Shown here: one piece after another, positions 1-7,731 of the stretch
Numbering within the stretch: the stretch's first letter is position 1
How the letters are laid out: each line of letters starts with the position of its first letter
DNA from: Fibrobacter sp.
GTDB taxonomy: Bacteria; Fibrobacterota; Fibrobacteria; Fibrobacterales; Fibrobacteraceae
Length of the DNA stretch: 64,000 bases
Reading direction: 5' to 3'
Assembly: GCF_017551775.1 (NCBI RefSeq)
Contig: NZ_JAFZKX010000110.1
Location: 1-64,000 of the forward strand
Notes under the pieces: generated by a model
What the model was told of the DNA's origin: nothing
The model's database searches: none
The model's input: the letters and a program-made list of their open reading frames with translations, nothing else
Program-made: the position numbers and the translations under genes

Positions 1-475
1 CGAATACGACAACTACAAGGCTGCCGTTTCCAAGGCTCCGAACGGCTCTTCGGGCGACTACCCGTGGGCAAAGTTCAAGCAGGGTGGCTGGGGCAAGACT
101 GTTGACCAGGAAACCGTCCTCCAGTCTACTGCCGCCATCAAGCTGAAGTTCGAAGGCACCGCCGGTACTTCCGGTGACTTCAACATCAGGCAGGTCGGTT
201 CTCTCGGCAAGTGCAGTAGCTGCGGTAGCGCATGCGGTATCGGGGACGTCAAGACTGTTGTCGCTTCTTCCGTCAAGGCTCAACTCTCTGACCGCGTCCT
301 CCACTTCCATGGCATCTCTTCTGCCAAGGCCGAAGTGACTAACCTTCAGGGCGAAGTCGTGAAGTCCGCCATCGTCAGTTCCACCATGGATCTCTCCGGC
401 CTCGACGCTGGCATCTACATGGTCCGCATCGCTGGCAAGAACGTGAACTTCGCTCAGAAGATTGTTCTCAAGTAA
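1..475 (+). CDS. C-terminal part of a secreted carbohydrate-binding-like protein (5' truncated by window)
   Basis: Open from the window edge in the frame beginning at base 2; stop at 473-475. The visible 157 residues hold the end of a beta-sandwich module (KFKQGGWGKT, then FEGTAGTSGDFNI) almost identical to the modules of the next gene, a short Cys-containing linker (CSSCGSACG), and a C-terminal module ending FAQKIVLK. The C-terminal module resembles the secretion/anchoring domain common on Fibrobacter exported proteins. The module itself recalls CBM11/CIA30-like galactose-binding folds; this is inference from the motif pattern only. It is a tandem paralogue of the downstream gene and has its own terminator, so the two are probably separate transcription units. 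Confidence 0.8.
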   Translation, partial: EYDNYKAAVSKAPNGSSGDYPWAKFKQGGWGKTVDQETVLQSTAAIKLKFEGTAGTSGDFNIRQVGSLGKCSSCGSACGIGDVKTVVASSVKAQLSDRVLHFHGISSAKAEVTNLQGEVVKSAIVSSTMDLSGLDAGIYMVRIAGKNVNFAQKIVLK

Positions 476-500
476 TAATCTGCTGATTGTAGAAATTCGG

Positions 501-530
501 CATCCCGGTCTTTGAACCGGGATGTTTTTT
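501..530 (+). terminator. Intrinsic terminator
   Basis: CATCCCGGT and its complement ACCGGGATG form a hairpin followed by a run of T. It sits 25 bases after the stop of the truncated gene. Confidence 0.8.
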
Positions 531-615
531 GTATGTAAAATAAAATTTCTTTTCGCAATAAATGAATGTATATTCTTGCTAGGGAAAAATCTTTTTTTTT
601 AAGGGGAGGTTCATT

Positions 616-3600
616 ATGAACAAACGAAGAGCACTTGGCGTTTTTGCCTGTGCAGCCACGGCGGCTTTTGCCGCAGGCAATGTTTCCAATGTACTTTATT
701 GGAATGGTGCAACAGATACCGAAAGTAGGGTTGAGACGGGTTCACCCAATCCTCATGCCGGCTATTGGTATGAATACAATGATTCAAATGACGGCGGAAC
801 GTCTAAATTTACATTCCCGTCAGATGTTGAAGAGAATGCCTACGGCAATTTCTTCGGCCCGCTTGTCGAGGCGTATGGGGGTGTCAAGGCCCATGTGGAG
901 CTTGGTGAGGGTTACGATTATCCGTATGCCGGCCTTGGCTTCAACATCTGGAACGAAGAGCAGGATGGCGCGGACATTTCGTCTTGGGGCGGAATCGTGA
1001 TTGGATATGAATCCACTCTTAGTTTCTCTGCCGAGCTCCAGGTCGAAAATGATAAGCTCGTGACCGAATACGACAATTTCAAGGCGCGACTTCCCAAGGC
1101 GCCTTCCGGTACTGAATATAGGCTTGATTGGTCAAAGTTCAAACAGGGTGGCTGGGGCAAGACTGCGCGTTTGAATTACGTTCTTGGTCACACCGCTGCT
1201 GTCAGGCTGGTGTTTGAAGGGAGCCCCGGCACGAGTGGCGACTTCCGTATAACCAGCATCAGGTCTATCAGGGGGAATGTCGATACGGTGATTACTCCGC
1301 GGCCCGATACAACTGTCATTGTGCCCGATACGACGGTTACTCCGCCCGATACGGGTTCCCATGTGGCGACTCGGTCCTCCGATACGCTCTATTGGGATGG
1401 CACTGTCGATACCGAAGGCAGGGTCTACACGGGTTCTGAAGATTTGACGGCCGGCTACTGGTACGGATTTGGCGATGCTAATGAATTTGGTTCTAGTTAC
1501 TGGAGCCGAAATGACTCGTCCAAAATTACATACCCGTCGGATGTCGAAGAGAATGTCTACGGCAATTTCTTCGGACCGCTTATCGAGGCGTATGGCGGCA
1601 TCAAGGGTAGTGTGATGCTTGGTGACGGCTATGACTATCCGTATGTCGGTGTCGGTTTCAACATCTGGAGCGAAAACCAGGAAGGCGTGGATATTTCGTC
1701 CTGGGGCGGCATCGCTCTTAAATATGAATCCACCCTCGGTTTTAGCGTAGAACTCGCGGTTGAAGATGAAAAGAACTATGTCCAATACGACAATTATATG
1801 GCGTCTATTCGCAAGTCTCCTACCGCTAGCGAAATTGTGCTTCCTTGGTCTAAGTTCAAGCAGGGAGGCTGGGGCACGGAAGTTAATAGGGATTCTGTCC
1901 TTGCCCGCGTGGCTGGTGTCAGGATCCGATTTGAAGGCACCGCTGGCACTTCTGGCGATTTCCGTATCATCGGCATCAGGTCGTTAGGGAAAGGTGCGGT
2001 TGTTCCGCCTGCTCCCGATACGACTGTCCATCCTGATCCTCACGTGACGGCACGCGTTTCCAATACGCTTTATTGGGATGGTGCTGTCGATACCGAAGGT
2101 CGTGTAGCAACTGGTTCGGGTGAATTGACTGCCGGTTACTGGTACGATTTCAGCGATTCTGAAGAAAATAATACTGTTTACTGTTACACACCTGACGGCA
2201 CGTCCAAAATTACATACCCGTCGGATGTCCATGAGAATGTCTACGGCAATTTCTTCGGCCCGCTCGTTGAGGCGTATGGCGGTGTCAAGGGCCATGTGGC
2301 GCTTGGTGAAGGCTGTGATTATCCGCATGCCGGTGTCGGCTTCAATATCTGGAGCGAAAACCAGGAAGGCGTGAATGTTTCGTCTTGGGGCGGCCTTGTG
2401 GTTAAATATGAATCCACCCTCGGTTTTAACCTAGAACTCGCGGTTGAAGATGAAAAGGAGTATGTCGATTACGACAATTACATGGCGTATCTTCCCAAGT
2501 CTCCTGCCGTTAGCGAAATTGTGCTTCCTTGGTCTAAGTTCAAGCAGGGAGGCTGGGGCACGTTGGTTGATAGGGATTCTGCCCTTGCTCGCATAGCTGC
2601 TGTCAGGTTCAGATTTGAAGGCACCGCAGGCACTTCTGGCGATTTCCGTATCATCAGCGTCAGGGCGATTGGGGGAGGAACGGTTGTTCCGCCGGCACCC
2701 GATACGACTATCCATGTGTCGTCTTTGACTTCCTATGAGCTTTATTGGGATGGCACTGTTGATACCGAAGGCCGCGTGGAAACCGGTTCTGAAGAAAGGA
2801 CCTCTGGTTACTGGTACGAATACGACGATGCAAATGACGGTGGTTCGTCCAAGATGATTTGGCCTTCCGATGTCGAAGAGAATGCTTACGGCAATTTCTT
2901 TGGCCCGCTTGTCGAAACGTATAACGGTGTCAAGGGTAGTGTGGTGCTCGGTGAAGGCTATGACTATCCGTATGCCGGTGTCGGCTTCAATATCTGGAGC
3001 GAAAACCAGGAAGGCGTGGATATCTCGTCTTGGGAAGGCATCGTGATTAAGTATGAATCCACCATAGGATTCCAAGTTGAACTTGGTGTCGAAAACCCAA
3101 GGGATATGACCGAATATGACGAATTCAAGGCTTATCTTCCCAAGTCTCCTACCGTTAGCGAAATTGTGCTTCCCTGGTCTAAGTTCAAGCAGGGTGGCTG
3201 GGGCAAGATTGCTGATATAAACAGTGTCCTTGGCAATACCGCTACGATCAGGTTCAAATTTGAAGGCACCGCTGGCACTTCTGGCAGTTTCCGCATCATT
3301 AGCGTCAGGTCGATTAAGAATGGTCCTAGCACGATTATCCCGCCCACACCGGTGAAGGAATTCGTTTCCAAGGGACTTTACTGGGATGGCGCGAAGGATG
3401 AACTGGGCAGGGTCAATACGGGCTCGAACACTGTGACTTACGGTTACTGGTACGAAGAGACCGACGAAAACGAGCATGGTCATTCCAAGTTCGTATGGCC
3501 GGCTAATGTCCATGAAAACGTGTACGGCAACTTCTTCGGACCGCTCGTCGAGACCTATCATGGCATCAAGGGCCGTGTGAAGCTGAATCGTGGTGCTCGT

Positions 3601-4248
3601 AATCCGTATGCAAGCCTCGGCTTCAACGTATGGAGCGAAAACCAGGAAGGTACGGATGTATCTGCTTGGGGTGGCATCGTGATCGAATATGAATCCACTG
3701 TCGATTTCTCTGTGGAACTCGTAACCGATGGCAACAAGAAGGACTCCTACTACGGTACCTATGCGGCGTCTGCTCCCAAGTCGTCCCGCCATCATACCCG
3801 TCAGTTGGTGCTTCCCTGGTCGAAGTTCAAGCGTTCTACTGGTTGGAACCGCTCGGTTGATAAGACTTCCGCCCTTAAGCACATCGCGGCAATTAAGATC
3901 AAGTTCGAAGGCCGTGCGGGCACCGTTGGCGATTTCCGCATAACCAAGATCAGGTCGATCAACAATAGCAGCGCTGTTGCCTTTAACAAGCCGGAACAAC
4001 ACGATATCGCATCTGTAAAGACCGTGGCCAGCCCGAAGGCGAATGCGGATATTACCCTTTCTGACCGCACGCTCTCGCTCCAGGGCATCACTGCCGGCAA
4101 GGTCGAGGTGAGAGACCTTAAGGGACATGTCGTGAAGTCTGTTGATGCAGGCTCCGCCGTGGATCTTTCCAGCCTCAAGGCCGGTGTCTACATGGTCCGC
4201 GTTGTTGGTCCGGGAATCGGGCTTGCAAAGAAGATTGTGTTGAAATAA
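616..4248 (+). CDS. Secreted protein with five tandem carbohydrate-binding-like modules
   Basis: 1210 residues; the start follows a strong AAGGGGAGG ribosome site. Residues 1-21 are a signal peptide (…AATAAFAAG). Five copies of a roughly 200-residue module begin near residues 25, 257, 484, 708 and 920, each with an LYW(D/N)G opening, NVYGNFFGPL(V/I)E, GFN(I/V)WSE(N)QEG, a YEST strand, WSKFKQGGWG and FEGTAGTSGDFRI. Linkers are Pro/Asp/Thr-rich (PDTTV). The last 70 residues are the C-terminal module ending AKKIVLK. There is no catalytic signature, so the likely role is polysaccharide or cell-surface adhesion. The fold guess (CBM11/CIA30-like) is inference. The fifth module is the most divergent, for example KFKRSTGW in place of KFKQGGWG. 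Confidence 0.85.
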   Translation: MNKRRALGVFACAATAAFAAGNVSNVLYWNGATDTESRVETGSPNPHAGYWYEYNDSNDGGTSKFTFPSDVEENAYGNFFGPLVEAYGGVKAHVELGEGYDYPYAGLGFNIWNEEQDGADISSWGGIVIGYESTLSFSAELQVENDKLVTEYDNFKARLPKAPSGTEYRLDWSKFKQGGWGKTARLNYVLGHTAAVRLVFEGSPGTSGDFRITSIRSIRGNVDTVITPRPDTTVIVPDTTVTPPDTGSHVATRSSDTLYWDGTVDTEGRVYTGSEDLTAGYWYGFGDANEFGSSYWSRNDSSKITYPSDVEENVYGNFFGPLIEAYGGIKGSVMLGDGYDYPYVGVGFNIWSENQEGVDISSWGGIALKYESTLGFSVELAVEDEKNYVQYDNYMASIRKSPTASEIVLPWSKFKQGGWGTEVNRDSVLARVAGVRIRFEGTAGTSGDFRIIGIRSLGKGAVVPPAPDTTVHPDPHVTARVSNTLYWDGAVDTEGRVATGSGELTAGYWYDFSDSEENNTVYCYTPDGTSKITYPSDVHENVYGNFFGPLVEAYGGVKGHVALGEGCDYPHAGVGFNIWSENQEGVNVSSWGGLVVKYESTLGFNLELAVEDEKEYVDYDNYMAYLPKSPAVSEIVLPWSKFKQGGWGTLVDRDSALARIAAVRFRFEGTAGTSGDFRIISVRAIGGGTVVPPAPDTTIHVSSLTSYELYWDGTVDTEGRVETGSEERTSGYWYEYDDANDGGSSKMIWPSDVEENAYGNFFGPLVETYNGVKGSVVLGEGYDYPYAGVGFNIWSENQEGVDISSWEGIVIKYESTIGFQVELGVENPRDMTEYDEFKAYLPKSPTVSEIVLPWSKFKQGGWGKIADINSVLGNTATIRFKFEGTAGTSGSFRIISVRSIKNGPSTIIPPTPVKEFVSKGLYWDGAKDELGRVNTGSNTVTYGYWYEETDENEHGHSKFVWPANVHENVYGNFFGPLVETYHGIKGRVKLNRGARNPYASLGFNVWSENQEGTDVSAWGGIVIEYESTVDFSVELVTDGNKKDSYYGTYAASAPKSSRHHTRQLVLPWSKFKRSTGWNRSVDKTSALKHIAAIKIKFEGRAGTVGDFRITKIRSINNSSAVAFNKPEQHDIASVKTVASPKANADITLSDRTLSLQGITAGKVEVRDLKGHVVKSVDAGSAVDLSSLKAGVYMVRVVGPGIGLAKKIVLK

Positions 4249-4272
4249 TCGGGTGATTTCGTTCACATATAG

Positions 4273-4304
4273 GCCCCGGGATGCGCTCTCGGGGCTTTTT
4301 TTTT
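4273..4304 (+). terminator. Intrinsic terminator
   Basis: GCCCCG/CGGGGC hairpin followed by nine T, 24 bases after the stop of the five-module gene. Confidence 0.85.
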
Positions 4305-4371
4305 GTTTATCTTGTAGATAAATCGCGAATAGTAAAGTATATTATGGGGTAAATAGATGAGGACTTTTGAA

Positions 4372-5766
4372 ATGAAGAAAAAACTGGTTTTTTCGGCTCT
4401 GACAATCGGTGCCGCAATGTTGTTTTCTGCCTGTGACGAGGAAGGTCCCGTTACTCCGGAACCGGTGCCCCCTCCGGCGAGCAGCGCGACGCTCCCGGTT
4501 TCATCTTCGTCCGTTTCCGGCCCTGGAGTAGTGCAGATGCCTTACGGCCTTCTTCCTACTACGGCGAACGTTACTGCTACTGGGGAATGGTATACCGCAT
4601 GGAAGACTACCTACTATAGGACTTACCAGCAAGAGGCTGCGCTTTATCCGGTGTTGGCGATGGACTGGACTTCTGTTTTCGGTACCTATGTCGCCGCAGG
4701 CATGTATCCTGCACGCATTATTTGGGATACCCAGAGCGACTCCTTCTGCGTTATCGACGAAAGTAACGACAACTACAAGAAGCGCGGTTGCACCGTGTCC
4801 GAGGCTATCGGTTACGGCATGTTGATTACGTTCTTTGCTAATGACATGGACGCCTTCAACTCCCTGTGGTACTACAGCAAGGGCTTCCGCGAATACCAGG
4901 GCGGCCCGAATCTGACCCCGTGGAAGATGGGTACGTATTCCTTTGAATCCCTCGTCATGCCTTCCAACGCCTCTTCGGCGACGGATGCTGACCTGGACAT
5001 CGCGACTGCCTTGATTCTCGCCTATTACAAGACGGGAAACACCCTGTACCTGAACGACGCCCTCCTGATTGCCGGTGCCATTTGGGACAACGAAATCAGC
5101 CCGTCGTTGTTGATCTATTCCGGAAACATGGCTACGTGGAAAAAGGACGGAAGCGCCTACAACCCGAGCTACTTCTCACCGATCGCGCTTAAGCTGTTTG
5201 CCCTTATCGACAACACCCATGACTGGACTGGCGTGCTGAACACGATGTACACCTATATGGCGGGCGTGCAGGCGAAGGGCCCCGGACTTCTCCCGGACTG
5301 GAGCGATGCAAACGGCAACGCTGTCGACCCGAAGAACGGTTCCGCGACGAACACCTATTACAGGTTCTTCCACGAGGCCGTGCGCGTGCCGTGGCGTATC
5401 GCATGGGATTACTACTGGACGCAGGATCCGCGAGCCGTACAGCTGCTTATGGGCATGAACACCTTTATCTCGGGCAAGACGAATGGCAACCCGAGCAAGC
5501 TCACTTCAGAAGCCGGTACGCATATCTATTCTGCGGTAGCGGGTAAGGCCGACAGTACGCTCAAGAAGGAAAACCTGCAGCCGCACTTCCATGGCGCATG
5601 GTGCCTTACGGGTATGGGCGTGAACCAGGCGTGGATTGACGGCTGTACGACAGAATTCAACGCGAGGACGATTTCTGGCTTCAGCTACTTCCCGCACATC
5701 CTCATGACGATGTTCAGTGAGCTGCTGAACGGCTTCTTCATCAAGCCCGCGCTGCTCCCGCTGTAA
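4372..5766 (+). CDS. Glycoside hydrolase family 8 lipoprotein (endoglucanase/xylanase-type)
   Basis: 464 residues. The start at 4372 is preferred over an ATG at 4357 because GAGGA lies 8 bases before it. The N-terminus is a lipoprotein signal with lipobox LFSAC, followed by a Pro/Ser-rich linker. Catalytic-domain marks of GH8 are SEAIGYGM near residue 143 (the Glu is the expected proton donor) and the DADLDIATALILA stretch near residue 205 (expected base region). Family members cleave beta-1,4-glucans or xylans by inversion. The protein would be anchored by lipid rather than carry the C-terminal module of its neighbours. Exact substrate cannot be read from sequence. Confidence 0.85.
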   Translation: MKKKLVFSALTIGAAMLFSACDEEGPVTPEPVPPPASSATLPVSSSSVSGPGVVQMPYGLLPTTANVTATGEWYTAWKTTYYRTYQQEAALYPVLAMDWTSVFGTYVAAGMYPARIIWDTQSDSFCVIDESNDNYKKRGCTVSEAIGYGMLITFFANDMDAFNSLWYYSKGFREYQGGPNLTPWKMGTYSFESLVMPSNASSATDADLDIATALILAYYKTGNTLYLNDALLIAGAIWDNEISPSLLIYSGNMATWKKDGSAYNPSYFSPIALKLFALIDNTHDWTGVLNTMYTYMAGVQAKGPGLLPDWSDANGNAVDPKNGSATNTYYRFFHEAVRVPWRIAWDYYWTQDPRAVQLLMGMNTFISGKTNGNPSKLTSEAGTHIYSAVAGKADSTLKKENLQPHFHGAWCLTGMGVNQAWIDGCTTEFNARTISGFSYFPHILMTMFSELLNGFFIKPALLPL

Positions 5767-5907
5767 TCCTGGCGCATCATGCCGCGGTTGCATGGCTGCG
5801 CAATATGGTACGTCATGCCGCCGCCGGGCTTTGCCCGGCAAGGGCATCCACTGGCTTTTTAACGTCCTGCAACCTCGCAGGGCGTTTTTTTGTATATGGG
5901 CTTTGCG

Positions 5908-6005
5908 CAGCGCCCCCTCGCCGGCAAGCTCAACCCCAGATTGATATCTGGGGCTTCGCTTTTGCCGCGCGAAGTCCTTGCCTGCGACTCTCGGCTTTTG
6001 TACAT
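5908..6005 (+). repeat. 98-bp direct repeat, copy 1
   Basis: Matches 6099-6196 with a single mismatch (GCGCG versus GCACG). It contains a perfect 8-bp hairpin CCCCAGAT-TGAT-ATCTGGGG at 5934-5953. The two copies are spaced 191 bp apart. Confidence 0.9.
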
Positions 6006-6098
6006 GGGCTTTGCATACGCAAAGCCATGGTTTGGCGCCTCGGTCGCATGTGGGTAAAGAAAGCTCGGGGGCGAAAAAGAGATTGCATTGGCGTAAGT

Positions 6099-6196
6099 CA
6101 GCGCCCCCTCGCCGGCAAGCTCAACCCCAGATTGATATCTGGGGCTTCGCTTTTGCCGCACGAAGTCCTTGCCTGCGACTCTCGGCTTTTGTACAT
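6099..6196 (+). repeat. 98-bp direct repeat, copy 2, abutting the BatD-like gene
   Basis: Second copy, with its hairpin at 6125-6144. It ends with TTTTGTACAT, immediately followed by TTTGTACAT and the apparent start codon of the next gene. Confidence 0.9.
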
Positions 6197-6205
6197 TTTG
6201 TACAT

Positions 6206-7132
6206 ATGGAAAATGATTCTTTGAATATGGATGCGGCGCAGGATAGCGCTGCAATCGGCGTGCAGGATTCTGCCGCAAACGCTGTGCCGGACTCCGCTCA
6301 GGCATCGCAGATAAGCATGCCCACTCCCGAACAGCTGGGCATTTCGGTGAAGGCCGGTCCCGAAGGCGGGATGCCCACGGTGACCGTGGGCGATACGTTC
6401 GATTTCCCGATCACGGTGAGTTGGAGCGTGCAGGGTAGCGCGCTCTTGGTGGTGCCTACGGGTTCCGCGAACGCGAAGGGCCTCACGCAGGTGGCCATGT
6501 CTCAGGAATCGGCGCGCTCCGTGAAAGACGGCAAGGAAATCGCCTCGATTACGTTTACCTACAAGATTGCGGCGCAGGATACGGGAAACCTGCATATACC
6601 CGCCATGCGGTTTGAAATCCCGACGCAAATGGGGCAGCCGCTCGATTTGCGGAGCGAGAGCGTGGATGTGCGTGTGAATGAACCCTTTAACCCGCTTCCG
6701 CTCGTGGTTGGCCTGGTTGTGGCCGTTTGCGTGCTTTTAGCGGGCCTGTGGCGCGCCCGCCGCCGTGCAGCGGCTCGTGCAGCCGCCGCCTCCAAAAATG
6801 CCGCCGAGAACGCCCTGCGCGAACGCATGATGGTCCTGAAACAGCGCGTGAATTCCGCAGACAGCCGCGAGTGGCTTTTGGAACTGGAAAGTATTTGCAA
6901 GGAATACGTTGCCGAAAAATTCGGGATTGCCGGTGAGGGTGCCGGAGATGCCTCCGCCGCCTCCGCTGTGAACCTGGACGCGATGGTTAAGGATGGCAAA
7001 CTCGAAGGCTGGGAATCGCTGGTCGAAGAATTCGCGCACGCCCGCTACGGCGGCGGCAAGCGCGACGGGTTCGAAAATCGCGAAACCTGGAAGGGCGCCA
7101 TGAAGCTCATGGGCGTATCCGAAGAAGAATAA
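6206..7132 (+). CDS. BatD-like membrane protein, apparently lacking its signal peptide
   Basis: 308 residues if started at the ATG at 6206. Layout: an Asp/Ala/Ser-rich N-terminus, an Ig-like region (residues about 45-155), one membrane span at about 163-182 (PLPLVVGLVVAVCVLLAGLW) followed by Arg-rich positive charge, then a helical cytoplasmic tail. This is the layout of BatD-like proteins of aerotolerance/MoxR-type clusters, where the Ig part is outside. No signal peptide or ribosome site is visible, and the 98-bp repeat sits directly upstream. The frame stays open to 5978, but that extension is repeat sequence. The 5' end may have been replaced. MoxR and DUF58 relatives occur at 14.6 and 23.2 kb. 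Confidence 0.55.
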   Translation: MENDSLNMDAAQDSAAIGVQDSAANAVPDSAQASQISMPTPEQLGISVKAGPEGGMPTVTVGDTFDFPITVSWSVQGSALLVVPTGSANAKGLTQVAMSQESARSVKDGKEIASITFTYKIAAQDTGNLHIPAMRFEIPTQMGQPLDLRSESVDVRVNEPFNPLPLVVGLVVAVCVLLAGLWRARRRAAARAAAASKNAAENALRERMMVLKQRVNSADSREWLLELESICKEYVAEKFGIAGEGAGDASAASAVNLDAMVKDGKLEGWESLVEEFAHARYGGGKRDGFENRETWKGAMKLMGVSEEE

Positions 7133-7140
7133 TCGGGTCC

Positions 7141-7572
7141 ATGAATATCATCCGGGTTACCAAAGAGAGCGAGCGTGCGGGTGCGTATTACGTGCGCATC
7201 CAGGCGATGATGCGCAAGCACCAGATCCCGCTCGATGCCGAAATCGACGCGAAGGATGGCGCGGACTGCAACTATGTCCTCGCTCTCGACGATATTTACC
7301 CGGTGGCCACATGCCGCTGGTTCGGCATAGACGGCGAATCTGCGGAAGTCGGGCGCGTCGTCGTATTGCCGGAATACCGGGGGCAGCACCTGGGCCGTTC
7401 CGTAGTCGCCGAAGCCGAAAAGTGGATGCGCGAAAAGGGCTTCAAAAAAGCCGTAATCTCCAGCCGCGAAGGGGTCGAGAATTTCTACAAAAAAATGGGT
7501 TACCGCTTCGAAGAGACCGGTAAACCGCATCATGACACGTTCCAGTGCGTGTACATGGAAAAATCCCTCTAA
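7141..7572 (+). CDS. GNAT-family N-acetyltransferase
   Basis: 143 residues, 8 bases after the BatD-like stop. The acetyl-CoA site is visible as VVLPEYRGQHLGRSVV (Q/R-x-x-G-x-G/A type loop), followed by the typical AEKWMREKGF helix, and KMGYRFEETG with HDTFQCVYMEK near the end, a pattern of the ElaA/YjcF-like group. The substrate is unknown. It is probably co-transcribed with the gene before it. Confidence 0.8.
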   Translation: MNIIRVTKESERAGAYYVRIQAMMRKHQIPLDAEIDAKDGADCNYVLALDDIYPVATCRWFGIDGESAEVGRVVVLPEYRGQHLGRSVVAEAEKWMREKGFKKAVISSREGVENFYKKMGYRFEETGKPHHDTFQCVYMEKSL

Positions 7573-7575
7573 ATT

Positions 7576-7606
7576 GCCCTTCAGGGCGGAAAAAGGCCTT
7601 TTTTTC
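7576..7606 (+). terminator. Probable intrinsic terminator
   Basis: GCCCT-TC-AGGGC hairpin followed by an AAAAAGGCCTTTTT palindrome and T-run just after the acetyltransferase stop. Confidence 0.55.
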
Positions 7607-7731
7607 AATGGTCGTGTATGCAAATTAAATGTTTTTAATAACAAATTGCGTTAAATGTATTGCAAATAAGGTAAACTTTTGTTACCTTTCCCGCAAAAAA
7701 AACACATAAACTGCAATTCAAGGGGATTTTT

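Larger units (their letters stand above)
5767..6205. other. 439-bp intergenic region filled with repeats and hairpins
   Basis: No credible gene. It holds two near-identical 98-bp direct repeats (listed separately), a hairpin GGCTTTGC-ATAC-GCAAAGCC at 6007-6026, and a partial echo of the same sequence (ATGGGCTTTGC) near 5895. Open frames crossing it translate the repeat itself and are not believable proteins. Confidence 0.7.

Noticed and set aside
2431-4266. Long open frame antisense to the five-module gene (611 codons)
   Set aside because: It mirrors the repeat protein, has no ribosome site, and its residue make-up is that of an antisense shadow. The same holds for long antisense frames at 42259-45279, 49116-51344, 55914-57758, 59676-61184, 18547-19692 and 26624-28171.
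5908-6196. CRISPR-like array from the spaced repeats
   Set aside because: Only two copies, too long for CRISPR repeats, and no cas genes anywhere in the window.
5978-6205. Upstream extension of the BatD-like gene to an ATG at 5978
   Set aside because: The added residues translate the 98-bp repeat and do not form a signal peptide or any known domain.
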